Of a stretch of 64,000 bases of DNA, positions 33,393 through 48,336 are shown piece by piece. The position numbers and the translations under genes are program-made. The stretch is from Pseudopyrenochaeta lycopersici (taxonomy: Eukaryota; Ascomycota; Dothideomycetes; Pleosporales; Pseudopyrenochaetaceae), in contig NHZP01000004.1 in the NCBI GenBank assembly GCA_003313425.1, positions 744,001-808,000 on the forward strand. Direction: 5' to 3'. Under the pieces are notes generated by a model. The model searched no databases, was not told the DNA's origin, and saw nothing but the letters and a program-made list of their open reading frames with translations. Positions within the stretch are counted from its first letter, which is position 1. Each line of letters starts with the position of its first letter.

Positions 33393-33797
33393 AAGTCAAT
33401 CTATACCAAAGGGTGGGGATGGGCATAAAAGCATGGTTATAAAGAAACGAGATCTCTCACACTACTGTCCAAGTTGAATCCGGCGTACATGGGTTTTGTA
33501 ACGCTTTGAGAGTCAAGGACACTTTGCCGGGTCTGTAGGGTAACGCGAACATGAATCCATCACTTACATAACAACTTCGAAGCCTGTACTGCGCCAATTT
33601 ACGTACTCACTCTTCAAGGTCGTCTCAATTAAAAACCAAAAGATCACAAAATCATTAGATTTAAACCATGTCCATATGCAACGAGCGGCACGAAGCCCAT
33701 GACTTCATTAAAAGTTCATATGAATGCTCCAATAATAGTGACAACAACAATGATATCTCAACTCATAACGCTCAACAGTACTCTCTCAGTAAAGCTT
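33393..33797. other. Convergent intergenic region
   Basis: AT-rich 3' flanks of the RPEL gene and the sugar transporter gene; nothing else is seen. Confidence 0.6.
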
Positions 33798-35601
33798 TTA
33801 GTGAGAAACTTCCTTGCGCTCCTCACGGACAACAGTCTTGCCCTCAAGATCAAGGTCAGTGGCAGTGGAGTGAGCATGGTTCTCGCGGTCAGCCTCGAGG
33901 TTCTTTACCAGCTCAGTCATACCGAAGAGGTCATCCATCTTCTCAAGTGACAGACCCTTGGTCTCGGGAACAAGGAACCAGACAAAGAAGAACATGGCGA
34001 AGCAGAAAGAGCCGTAAATGAGGAAGGTACTACATAATGTCAGTTTTCAATTTTTACCTCTAGGCTGAGGACGTGTGACTTACCCATAACCACCCTTGCC
34101 AACAGTAGCCATCATGTTAGGGGTAGCGCGAGCAACGACGAAGTTGAACAACCACTGGGTAGCAGCGGCAATGGCAACGTTGAGAGATCGAAGACGGGCG
34201 GCAGGGATCTCGGAGACGTAGATCCAGCAGACTGGTCCCCAGCCGAACTGGAAGAAGCAGGCGAAGAGGAACACGCAGACAAGGGCAAAGTATCCGGCAC
34301 CCGTCACAGGCGCGCCACCACCCTTGGGTGGGTCAATGCGCATGTAAAGGCCAATGTAGAACATGCACAGAGCCTGGGCGATCGAAGTCCAGAGGAGAGA
34401 ACGGCGGCGACCAAGCGAATCGGCAGCGAAGATCAAGAAGCAGAAGCAGCCGACCATCTTGACGATACCGTAGATACCAGTGGCGAAGAGCTTGACGTCG
34501 TTACCCTCGAGGCCGAGAGCCTTGAAGATCTGGGGTGCATAGTAGTTGATAGCGTTAGTACCGGTCATCTGCTGGCAGATCATCAAACCGATGGAGATGA
34601 GAGCGCGCTTTCGGTTACCAGGAATGGTGAACATTTCCTTCAGAAGATCCTTGACGGTGGCACCAGCAATGAGCATGCGCTCGTGCTCAAGCTGTTCAGC
34701 GATATCCTTGATCTCGTCCTGGACGTAGGTGTGGGAAGATGGCAAGTTTCGCATACGCGCAAGCACAGCGGTGGCTTCCTCCCAGCGATCTTGCTTGGCC
34801 AAGTAACGCGGCGACTCCTTGTTGAGGGCCATGCAGCCACAGAGCAGGACAGCGGGCAGAGCCTGCATTGCGAGTGGGGTGATGTATACGGTGGCGCTGC
34901 CGCTCAGATGTAGGAGAGATCCGTAGTTGACCCAGAAGGCGAGACAGACACCAGTGGCGATGAAGAGCTGATAAAGACCGGTGAGACCACCACGAATACC
35001 ACGAGGAGAGTTTTCGGAAATGTAAAGAGGAACGACCATGGAAGCACCACCGACACCAACACCAGCTACAAGACTGTTTCCACGTTAGATTTTGATACGA
35101 ATTCCGAAGATTGCAATGCACGTACCGGCCAATGTACATAGCCTCGAGGTGACCCATGGCAACAGCCTGGATGATACAGCCAATGATCGTAATGATACCG
35201 CTGATCTGCAGAGCCAGTTTTCGGCCCCACCTGTCAGCTGCCCAAGAAGCCAGGAAGCAACCAACGAAACATCCAGCTTGAAGTGTCGAGGCGATATTGG
35301 CGTTGAGATTGGCCTTGCCGACCTTGTCGAGCTTATCGATCTTGTACTTCCTGGGATTGAGATTAGTCTATTGATCAAATTGAGCATTTATTTGATAATG
35401 GTGGATATACTTTTGGAACTCAGGCAACTCGAGGACACCGCCGATGGTACCAATATCAAAACCGAACAACATGCCTCCGAAGCAGGCAGAGCCGGCCATA
35501 GCGAAAGCACGCCATCCGTAGATCTCCGGGGGATCAGCCCTTACAGCATCGTTCTTGACGATGGTGCGGATGAACCGCGCGCCTGCTGATGGTCGAGACA
35601 T
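33798..35601 (-). CDS. MFS sugar transporter, quinate/monosaccharide type
   Basis: Exons 35411-35601, 35126-35350, 34084-35073 and 33798-34029 give 545 residues. The third exon must start after AAACAG, giving [14 protein letters not shown]; a TTGTAG a few bases on breaks the frame. Family marks of the sugar-porter branch are visible: [16 protein letters not shown] in TM1, DRWGRK in loop 2-3, [31 protein letters not shown] in the central loop, [17 protein letters not shown] in TM7, [10 protein letters not shown], and [12 protein letters not shown] near the end. The long cytosolic tail is acidic and polar. These proteins import hexoses, pentoses or quinate by proton symport at the plasma membrane; the quinate-permease-like start and end are suggestive, but substrate cannot be fixed from sequence. 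Confidence 0.93.
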
Positions 35602-37027
35602 GATAATTCTATCGAAAGATGAATCAAGATCTCGTGCGACGAGACTCTAGTTATCTGTACAGGGTCAGTGGGTTTATATCTGTGAACCGTCGATCTGAAA
35701 CATACCGATTCGTGGGAAACGAAACTGCAGCGAGACCCAGGTCAAGCTTTATCTGAAAGAATGGAAGGACTGGAAAGACCTTCAGATACCAATGTCAATC
35801 TACCCTGGACCGTCACTAGCGAGACCAGATGAGCAGAAGGAAGAAGTGAATGTCTCCGCAGATTGATTGATATCCCAGTGGATGCAGAGCATATCTATAT
35901 AACTGCACTGTACAGCGGCCCATGCTTATCCTAGCACAACTAGCTCCCTGGTCAAGACGGGGTAACCAATGCCGCAGCCTTTGCTTCGACCCCGGACTAG
36001 ACCCCAGAATCCATATTCCAACCCTCCTTCGCACCATCAGCAGCGCCGAACTGGCCAGCCGAGTTCCAATTCTGGGTTCGCTTGATCGTCACCACCGTCC
36101 TTTGTCGTTCTTCCGTCGAATGAGATACTGCAAAGCTCGAACGCCTCTGTTTCTAGAACAGGTCAGTTGCCATGGCGCGGCGCAGGAAAATGTGTTTCAT
36201 TTGTGGAGGATTGAAAATGCGTCTTGGAACTGCCAAGAGAGCACAGTTACTCCGTCCAATCGAGGCAAGGCGTGGCGCTCACATCTTATTTTCTATTGCA
36301 GGCGGACGCGGTCTGGGGTCGCCCCACCATTCATGCGTTTGCGAGCCGCAGGAGACAACGGCCTGCCTTGCTGATTTGGGGTTGGATAGTGAATCCCCCG
36401 CCAGATAGACGCGCTACGGTTGTTGGTGGCATTTATCCGTGAATTAGACATGGGAGGCCTTCGGTGCGATGGATGCCCCACGGTCCCCGGAACACACCAT
36501 GGCCTGATTAGCACAATTGTGGAGATAGCGCGTGCAGCAGGTCGAATTAATGGCGCCTCGTGGCAGTGATGCTCCTCATGCGTGTGGTTTTCAGGCAAAA
36601 GACGGTTGCTGACGAGGTTACCCAGTGGCGGGTCTCGCGATCTGCAGCTTGTGCTCGGCAACGTGTCAAACGCCGAGGAACCATAAAGAATCAACCGCGA
36701 CACCTAACCGTGCGGAAAGTGGAGGGAAGAGCTTTTTGATACGCAAAACGCAGGATCGTGCCAACCAAACCAGATCGGGTTCCGTTCGCCAATCGCCGTC
36801 GTGGAAGCCAAAGCTTTCGGCTCCGTTTCGCACGAGCAAACAAACGAATTCACGAGCAGAATATCTCAACGATTTTTTTTCCTCCACGCCAAGTATCATC
36901 TCGCCCGCGGACGGAGTTAAGTTAGTGGTCCGGAAAGTCGAATAGAATTGTTACGGTTGGCCTTGGTTTCAATCGGTTGCATTTGCAGAAGCAATCTTGC
37001 ATTATTGGATCTGGATCTGGGGGAAGG
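35602..37027. promoter_or_regulatory. Long divergent intergenic region
   Basis: About 1.4 kb between the sugar transporter and the DUF2264 gene. A frame at 36172-36408 begins with MARRRKMCFICGGLKMR but lacks a second zinc-ligand pair in a usable spacing. No gene is supported. Confidence 0.5.
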
Positions 37028-39079
<2,052 letters not shown>

Positions 39080-39576
39080 ACCTTGAGTGAGACCAAGAAA
39101 AGCTCTAGAGGTGAAAGAGATTGACAAAATTACAAATCAGATCATCATGACTACATGGACAATTTTTTTTTTTCTCCATTTCCATAATAAATTAGGCTGG
39201 GCGTTTCAGTAGTGCTTGCATGCAAGACGGCCAAACTCACTTATTCCACGTGGCGAAAACTATCGCCCTGGATTTTAGTACCCTGCTCAACTTTTCAAAC
39301 GCATGCTGGCCTTTTACTAGTCTCTTCTAGTCCGAATGCAGGTCCCACAAATAGGCCATTTGCCCAAGAGATATCCTGCGCGTACTGCTAAAGTCCGAAA
39401 CGCCGTTGACCATATGATCAGCAATCCGATCGGGAAGATGGTTCGGATCTTCTCTCGGCCAAACCTCGTTATTATAGTTGACAAGTCGATCGACCCAGCC
39501 TGTTGGTAATCAGTGTCACAAGGCGTTGGATATTGGTTCCAAGGGAGCTACCCAAGGAAGTCATCTGGGATGGTTC
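39080..39576. other. Convergent intergenic region
   Basis: 3' flanks of two convergent genes; a T11 run lies at about 39163-39173. Nothing else is seen. Confidence 0.55.
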
Positions 39577-40161
39577 CTAAATCTCCGTGTCCGCACCCCA
39601 CCCCCAACGTTCAACGGTTTGTGGGACTTCCTTCATACGTTGTATTCTCTTGAGCCTTGCCTCGTGGGCGATGAGTCGAAGTCGTGTCCCGTCTAGCATG
39701 GCTTTATGAAACGGCTTGCGGCATATGTTGCCGCAGTGGTAGCTGTCCAAATCTGTTGTAATTTCATAGTCTTGTTTGGTTGGAGACTGGACCGCTGTAT
39801 CACAGGCGCTCGCTGATGGAGGTATTGGATGACTGATGATATGTCCTTGGTCAATAATGTCACTATATTGGCCAGAGGTTCGTCTGCTTCGTGATGGTGG
39901 ACTGAGTGGTGTGACTTCAAGGAAGGACCGATTGTCTACGTCTTCGAGCGATTGGATGGATACTGGCTCAGTTTGTGGAGAGAGCGGCGGAGAAGATTCT
40001 ACTGGTTCGATGACTGTCTCTCGGCTCCGGCTGCTTAGTATCCGGGCGAGTAATACACAGATTGATCTTCGAATTAACGGATCAAGCGGGGGAGTGGGTG
40101 GCGGGGTAGTTTGTGTGGTGTAGTCTGCTGGCGTCTCGGAAGATGAGTTGCGCATGATCAC
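39577..40161 (-). CDS. Hypothetical protein, 194 residues
   Basis: One open frame with a plausible ATG at 40161 (a second at 40155). The sequence is Ser/Pro-rich (TPPPTPPLDPLIRR, SSPPLSPQTEPVS, TPLSPPSRSRRTSGQYSD), suggesting a disordered, phosphorylated protein. The last 60 residues look more structured, with two Cys (YHCGNICRKPFHKAMLDGTR) and a basic helix (RLRLIAHEARLKRIQRMKEV) ending in TVERWGWGADTEI. No family is recognised. It may be the complete gene or the last exon of a longer one, since no upstream exon could be assigned with confidence. Confidence 0.5.
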   Translation of the reverse strand: MIMRNSSSETPADYTTQTTPPPTPPLDPLIRRSICVLLARILSSRSRETVIEPVESSPPLSPQTEPVSIQSLEDVDNRSFLEVTPLSPPSRSRRTSGQYSDIIDQGHIISHPIPPSASACDTAVQSPTKQDYEITTDLDSYHCGNICRKPFHKAMLDGTRLRLIAHEARLKRIQRMKEVPQTVERWGWGADTEI

Positions 40162-41220
40162 TGTTGAATATGATGAAGGCTTGCAGGAATACGGGAGTGA
40201 CTTGTACTCGATGTAGCGAATGAGACTTCACTGATAAGCGTTGAATGATACTTCTGAGCGAGACGCGATGATGACTGGCAATTGCACGATGAATGGGTTT
40301 GATATAACGAACGACCTGAATGGAAGGCCGAGGTGAAGCTAGGAAAGAGCTCTGTCCTACCTGCTTCTTAGAACGATCTGGGCCTGCGGATTCAGATTCC
40401 GCCTCTTGATTGACAATCATAAACAGAACTCCTCTGACATTGATGTCGTCGGTATGTACTTGTTGAACATCCATGGCTGGGGGGCGTGATAGTTTGAACG
40501 TTCCGACTGTGATGAATGTCTTCGCAGCTTTGATATCGATTAGAGCTCGCACTTAAGGGCTTCTCTATATCTCCTTTACTTTTGCACTTCAGAAGCTTAC
40601 GTTGCGTTAGGGATTCTACGCAGTCACCAAACCTCTTTCTACTTAACCGACAACTGTCTCCAATCACGGCCTACCAATCGAACAAGGCCGTGGCTAGAAA
40701 TAGCGGCAAGAGGAATTGCACCCACCAGCCCCGATTCTATTCTTTGACTCGGTACCCAAACAACAATATTGGCAATGGAGAACGAGAGGTGGTCAAGAGC
40801 GTTCGAAGCGCGAAGTCAGGCGCCAACGACCGCTTGGGCCTCGCCCCACCAAAACCACTCAGATCGACTCGTGCTGCCTTGAATGCTCCACAAGCGCCAA
40901 CGAAGATCAATCTCCTTTGCTGTTGTCGCCTCTGCAGCACTATTTATCTAACCCGACTTCCCTCGTTTATCCGTCACTTCACCAAAACGGCGTCATCAGC
41001 TCCCGCCCCCGACTCCTCTCGCTCCTCGTCTCCTCTGCGCATTGCCAGCCAGCTCACGACTGCGTCGGCCATCCTCTGGGACCCCAAATTCACTTCGCGA
41101 GCGCCCCCGGGCAGCCTCAAACCAGTCCACGCGGGCACTCTCGCCGTTCCTAACCGCACCGACTCGTCCATCAGCGTCCGCAACCTCAGCGACGGCCACA
41201 TCACCCCCATCGTGCCCACC
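40162..41220. promoter_or_regulatory. Divergent region and PHO85 leader
   Basis: About 1.06 kb. The frame of PHO85 stays open upstream for 213 codons (from an ATG at 40582), but the conserved kinase start lies at 41221. C-rich segments near 41000-41200 fit a long 5' leader. Confidence 0.5.
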
Positions 41221-42260
<1,040 letters not shown>

Positions 42261-43354
42261 TAATAAGAATCTCCATATTTTGGGAAGTTGGCAGGGTGGG
42301 TTTGGAGACCCGCCGCAGTATCAGAATTATCAAAGTTGCAGGAAGTACCGGATTCTCCGGAGCTGCAGGAATAGAAAAGACGGAGAATGGACTAGCGCAA
42401 CTTTGTTATTGCTCGTTATAATGCGCCAGCAGGCTTAGCAAAGTCTAATGAACCTTATAATTGTTCAACCTAAGGCTTCGCTGAACATCGGCCGATATCT
42501 TCCCTTGACACTCGTGTCTGATCTATCTTCCTAGACCATTTGCTAGACCGATCCTGGATTAAAATCTATTCTCTCTTCTCGACTGCTATCGGAATCTACA
42601 GTCCGACTCGTCACTTGCTCACTCAGAGCCGTTCACCATGCGACAAAGACGAGGAAATCATCCATAATCCTGAAGAGAGCGCGGCCTGTGCCCGTGTTGC
42701 AGGTGAAGAAGACGCAGAACATGAAGAAATGGAAGGTTAAGGAAATGGAGAAATAGAAGATCCGAAGTTGGCCCGTCTGGCGCTGACTCTACCTTATTGC
42801 GAACGCTGCTCAATACTGCATCATTCTTGGCTCATGCATTGGCTGCGTTGCAAAGATCCCTGATCTCAAGATGAGAGAAATTTGACCGACTGTCCGCGGT
42901 GGACAAGTGGTCTGGGATTTGGTGATGATTGATGGAAGGTGGTTTCGACAGTGTCCTTTCTGTCACTGCTCCGTGGATGCAGAGTATTCTCTGACAAAGC
43001 ATTAGATGAGCTTGTAAGTCTGGTATTGGCCAGTTCTCAATCAATCTTAGCCAGTTTCAGTTACAATTTCCAGCGCGTTCGTGTTTCACTATCAAACTGA
43101 GTGAAAATCGTAATGCTGCACCTGCATATAAGCCGAGCCAGATAAAGAGGGATGCAGATGTAGCCTCCACGCGACGAAAACTCATGACATCCATCATTCA
43201 AGCCTTGCCCCGTCGTGACTGACATGGCGCGCCTTTGACCCAGTGCACCAGTCAAACGATTATGTGGTGCTACAAATACGCCCATAGACTTTGATCAAAT
43301 CCACAGGAGAACTTTCGGTTTCAATGGTATACAGTAAGTTGATATTGGCTAGCG
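42261..43354. other. Convergent intergenic region
   Basis: About 1.1 kb between convergent stops. Short frames only (42540-42740 plus, 42832-43285 minus), none with features. Confidence 0.55.
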
Positions 43355-44584
43355 CTATGCATTGAAGTCTACGACAAGGCGCCCCGCAACTTTACCGCCG
43401 CGCAGCTTTTCGACAGCATCTGGCATCTTTGCGAGAGGGAAGACTTCGTATATTGGCTTGAGTTGGCCCTGGTGTTCATAGTCAGTAGTGGACTCCAATT
43501 ATGAGTGAGAGTATGCTTACTCGAGCAGCGAATTCCAGGGCTTTCGTGGTATCGTATAGCGAGCCAACTTTGGTGCCAATGACATGCAGATTCTTGCCGA
43601 CCATAAGCAGAGGATCTGCGCCTGCAACAGCAGTTCCTGCGGGTGCTGTCCATTGTTATTATGTAATTCGCATAAGGAGATCTGGTGTACTCACGAAGTC
43701 CAACACACATGATCTTTCCACCAATTCTCGCCATCATAGGAGCGCTTGCATACGCCGCTCCAGATGTGGCGGTAACAAAGATGCCGTGGGCACCTTTGCC
43801 ATCACAGATCTTGACAACCTCTTCTGCCACGTCTTTGACCTTGGTGAAGTCTACGAATGCCTCGCAACCTAATTTCATGCATAGAGCCTCCTTGTCTGCT
43901 CCTCCATCAACGCCAACAACGCGCATACCCATCGCTTTGGCCAACTGCACGCCCATGTGCCCGACACCGCCTCCTGCACCTGGAAACACGGCCCAGTCAC
44001 CTGGTTTGAGGCCGGACTCCTTGAGCGAGCAGTAGATTGTACTACCTGAGCACATGATTGGTCCGGCAACGAAGTCATCTACTCCCTCTGGAATGCGCTG
44101 CGTATACCGCGCGGGACTAATAACGTACTGCTGATAGCTTCCCGGAAATTGAAGCCCAATCTGGGGCGATTCGTCACAATACGTTTCTTTGCCCGTCCAG
44201 CAGAGTTCGCAATTGAAACACGCATCATATGCGGGCTTGATACCTGCTCGGTCGCCGACTTTCCAGCCCTTGGCGTTAGAGCCAATCTTGACGACTACAC
44301 CGGCACCTTCGTGACCTGGAGACCTAACGCCGAAGGTTGACATGGGTGGAAGTGGCAGGTCATTCAGCATGTAGTGGATATCGCTGTAGCAAATACCGGT
44401 TGTGTTCAACTTAATGAGGACGTCATCAGGACCTAATCTTGCAGGTGAGCATTATTCTAATGGAGTTGACGTATTTGTGCGGTGTACCTGGCTCAGGTAC
44501 GGGGACGTCTTCAACCGACAAAGTGAAGTTCGGACCCTCGTTGGCGACAACACCCGCCTTGCAAGTCTTTGGTATCTCTGTCAT
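43355..44584 (-). CDS. Zinc-dependent alcohol dehydrogenase (MDR family)
   Basis: Exons 44488-44584, 43695-44432, 43521-43645 and 43355-43468 give 357 residues, all introns GT-AG. This is the yeast-type ADH (class with structural zinc): catalytic zinc ligands C47 (GICYSDIH), H73/E74 (PGHEGAG) and C160 (PIMCSGS); structural zinc C104, C107, C110, C118 (CFNCELC...YC). The NAD(P)-binding fold starts with GAGGGVGHMGVQLAKAMG at 184-201, and V-D-G-G follows where the NAD-selective Asp is expected. C-terminal exons encode PAGTAVAGADPLLMVGKNLH and GQLKPIYEVFPLAKMPDAVE. It interconverts alcohols and aldehydes or ketones in the cytosol; the substrate range is unknown. Gene is divergent from the long gap to the right. 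Confidence 0.93.
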
Positions 44585-47076
44585 TTTGTGGTACAGCCGA
44601 AAGATGGGAAGTTTAAGAGAGAGATGTAGGAAGGTCAATGCAAACTATTAAAAAACAGTCTAAAAGCCATCTTTGAAGACGGATGTCAACGAGCTGATAT
44701 ATGTGATTAGTTGACTTCGGCCGTACATCAGAGACGCCCATGTTCCCGTGCGGGGCAGGGAATGCGGGGATACCGTTTCGCTTGATACGCATCGGAGTTG
44801 ACGGATTCCTGGGCAGCCGATATAGCGCGGGGGACATAGAACGTGCTCGGGGTCCAGCGACGATCGTTGGCGAGCCGCCCGAGTCGAAGATGTTGAATAG
44901 GACTAGTACGGTTAGAAACGGGGTAACCAAAAAGGTGGGCAAATGCTACAAACCACCCGACCTAGGCGTTAAAACTACTAGAGAACTAGTATAACATTAG
45001 CATTCTGGCCTTAACTCGCTATCTTGTCATCAGATGCAGCGTATTATTGGTCGATACAGTCCGAGGGATAAAGTTAAATGACGAAAGAAGGCATTGATGC
45101 GAATTGGCCGTGTACAACAGCGATATTATCAAAGCGTAGAGTATGCCGAGGCATTTGGACTCTCTATCCTTCCGCCGCGTGCCGCACACTTCGATCTCAT
45201 GTGGATACCATGACCAAAGCTGCAGAATCGAGGTTATCCGATCACGACAATCGCGACTGCCCCATAGGGAAAGTTAATTGCCAAGCCATCGATTGTAGCG
45301 AACGTCGTTCACTCTTGCCCCTCACGCCACAAACACCAAACTCTCGGAATTCGGGGTCATGGGGCGTTTACAAGCTTGTGTATCACGTGTGCGCTTTGTT
45401 TCTTCGTCCCATGTCTTTGCATCTTCGTCTCATGTATAGATCGGGACTAGAGATACAAACTGTGGGTTGCTAGCATCACACCAGGGTTCAACATACCTGA
45501 TTTAGCTAGTCGAGGTGCCAAGCCGTCGATTGCGGTGCACGTTGCTCGTTCAAAGTTTCCGCACTAGTCTACAAGCATCGTTTCCTGACATTGATTCGTC
45601 GTTATAAGTTCTCACTGCGAATCTGACACTATGCTTCTTCATACGATGAGCTGGAGCAACGGAAAGTCGCCATGGTGGGGAGGAGACTGTCGTCAAGCTT
45701 ACGACAGTATGATTCTGAGTACCAAAGACAAAAACTTCAGATCGCGGAATTCAAGTCAAAAGTTGAGTAAAGTTGCCGCCACAGCCGCTTGGAATAGAGA
45801 AATACCTAGACAATATTCGAACTGCAGTTGTTTACGAGGATTTTCTGCCACACGTCTGCTTTACTCGCCTTATAGACATCAATTGCTCCATGCCCTCTGA
45901 CCGAGTTTCATAAAGGGTAAGGATTTAACTACGGCATATTTTTTGATCATATCTGAAAACGGGTACTTCGACTTCATATGTGTCCCTGCTGGACACGATC
46001 GCCGTGGTGCCTTTGACGAACGTGGATAAAGAGACAAGGAAGCAAATGTGAGTGCGAACGTTGCGACGAACTACACGGTGGAAGAGTTTTGTTACTTATA
46101 ATTGAAAAAATTAGCCTCTCAAACAGCACGAGAGAAAATCGTCTACCAAGTTGCTACTTCTCTCTATCTACAGAGTATAAAGTAAACTGCAAAGCTGACG
46201 AATATGTAATGCTTAAGCAACTACAGGTGCTCCAACCAACTTTGGCGACTGCATGTACACACCGAACCCAGACCGACTGATTTTCACCATCGTGCAGGAC
46301 TTACCCGGTACCATGAAAAATCCTGCTGAACGGTGCCGTGAATATACTATCTTGGCCAGCAGGCCGAGAGTCGGTACAGTACTTGCTATTAACATCCGTC
46401 CACACTACCACGTCAATATTAGACCGCGGTGAGCATAGAATGTGTCATGAAATTGGGCTAGACAGTGAGAAAACGATCATAGGTTTAACATTATCAACGG
46501 CAGTGGCCAGTGTACTGAGACAGCCAAGCACACAAGACTGCCAACCTCTTGTCCCCATCCTGCAGCGTGTAGGATCATGTCTGAAGAGGTCGCGATCAAT
46601 GGATTATCAGTATCGAAATAGTCTTTGTTGAGAGAACCCAAGACCAGGAGAGACGAGCCGCCATCTGCCGGATAGTGCATGTGCGACCTGAGCTTGTATC
46701 GAGGCATCCTTAGTACAGCAATTACAACCACGTGCCCAGCCAGCGAAGCAAGTGCCGTGCTTCTCGGACATTTACACGGGGAGCAAGTGCCGAATGCTTA
46801 TATTAATACTAGAGAACAGCTATTTTGACTTTGTTACGCCAGCAACGCGGGGAAAAAACTGGAGAGAACAATCTTCATTGGTTCGCGCAGATATGGTTAA
46901 TCAATGGATAAAGCGCAGCAACACCACGTACCATTCCACACCATGTCTCAGGGGTGGCGACAAGATTTCATGGTATCAAGTGTTTGTTCGTGATGGAGCT
47001 TAAGTTGACGGTCCGCCCTTCGCCTATCTCTCAGCTTCTCTACCCTTGTTGAGACATTTGCTGGTTTGCCGATAAC
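44585..47076. other. Gene-poor divergent region
   Basis: About 2.5 kb without supported gene. Two imperfect copies of a 20-base segment (TGCCAAGCCRTCGATTGYRG) lie near 45279 and 45517 and differ only by transitions. Frames at 45078-45473 and 46338-46731 have no recognisable domain. Confidence 0.45.
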
Positions 47077-48336
47077 ATGAAGCTGTACCAGATCGCCGCA
47101 CTCATCGCGCCTGCGCAGGCGGCCCTCCGCTTTGGATGCTCGACTCTGAGTATTCAGCGACTCGATCCTCTTGTCGAGCCAGGCAAACTCCCATCTGCAC
47201 ATGTTCACCAGATCGTTGGAGGAAATGCCTTCAATGCAACCATGGACAAGGATCCCGGTGAAGTGGCCACCTGCACCACTTGCACTTTCTCCGAGGACTT
47301 CAGGTAAGAGTACGGATATAGTTATGGCAATGTCTATGCTAATTAGTAATAGCAACTACTGGACCGCCGCGATGTTCTTCAGGCACGAGAACGGCAGCTA
47401 CAAACGCGTGCCTATCATGCAGAACACTGCCTTGCCAAATGGCATCAACGGTGGAATGACTATCTACTACACCCAGCAAGACTTTAATTCAAATGGGAAT
47501 CAAAAGATTACTGCATTCCCGAAGGTCAGTAACTCAGGTTCTTTGATGCGCTCGGACACTAACAGTACCAGGGCTTCCGCATGACGGTGGGCTCACCAAC
47601 GACGAACACTGTTGAAGATGCAAAGAAGCACCCCGGTCTACGCTTCGTCTGTCTGCAAGACAAGGGAACCCGCTTCCCAGAGCTACCTGATTTCCCACCA
47701 AAGGCTTGCAAAGGCGGCATCATGAGTAAGTGTGCTTGTATGAATTGCATGTAAGATGTGCACTAACATTACGCTACCTTTCCAGCTGTCCATCATTTCC
47801 CCTCGTAAGTGAACGTTGACTCTCACTACGTAGGCTACGCTAACATCAATCACAGATGCTGGGACGGCAAGAACGTCGACTCTCCTAACCACCAAGACCA
47901 CATGTACAACACGGCCAAAGAAGCCTTTGCGCCGGCTGGCGCTTGCCCCAAGTCTCACCCCGTGCGCATGGCTCAAGTCGCGTACGAGACTCTCTGGGAC
48001 ACGACGCAGTTCGACAAGATGTGGCCCAAGGACGGCTCCAACCCCTTTTTCCTCAGCTACAATGACAACAAGGGCTACGGCACACATGCCGACTACCTCT
48101 TCGGCTGGAAGGACGACTCGCTGCAGAAGGCCATGGACTCGAACTGCATGTTCCAGGCCTGCGAGAATGGGCGGCCACTTAAGAGTCAGAACGTGGCTGC
48201 GATGAATAAGTGCGCTGTCAAGAGCGCTATCAATGAGAACCTCGATGGATGTAAGTTGCTTCTGAACACTCTATCACCATAGTTGATGATGCTGAATTTT
48301 TGTGCAATAGGGCTCAAGTCACTGCCTGGTATGTAA
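47077..48336 (+). CDS. Secreted DUF1996 domain protein
   Basis: Six exons: 47077-47303, 47353-47524, 47572-47725, 47786-47804, 47856-48250 and 48311-48336, giving 330 residues. Exon 4 is only 19 bases. All joins are GT-AG and keep phase. A signal peptide is visible (MKLYQIAALIAPAQA, cleavage near A16). The DUF1996 domain fills the rest: RFGCSTLSIQRLDPLVEPGK, the conserved SAHVHQIVGGNAF block, CTTCTFSEDFSNYWTAAMFF, a mid block GMTIYYTQQDF, FRMTVGSPT, HHFPSCWDGKNVDSPNHQDH and GTHADYLFGWKDDSLQKAMD. About ten Cys probably form disulfides. In other fungi this domain occurs alone or with WSC domains in extracellular proteins; its activity is unknown. The first acceptor (TAATAG, not the nearer TTAG) is chosen to give SNYW. 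Confidence 0.9.

Noticed and set aside
35062..35130. Use of TTGTAG as acceptor for the third exon of the sugar transporter
   Set aside because: It shifts the frame; the AAACAG eight bases earlier restores [11 protein letters not shown], the expected family block.
36172..36408. Frame starting MARRRKMCFICGG that could be a zinc-finger protein
   Set aside because: Only one usable Cys pair, and the frame lies in a promoter-like gap without supporting splice sites.
44613..44942. 109-codon minus frame (Pro/Arg-rich) next to the alcohol dehydrogenase promoter
   Set aside because: It overlaps an equally open plus-strand frame, has no domain, and could not be joined to other exons.
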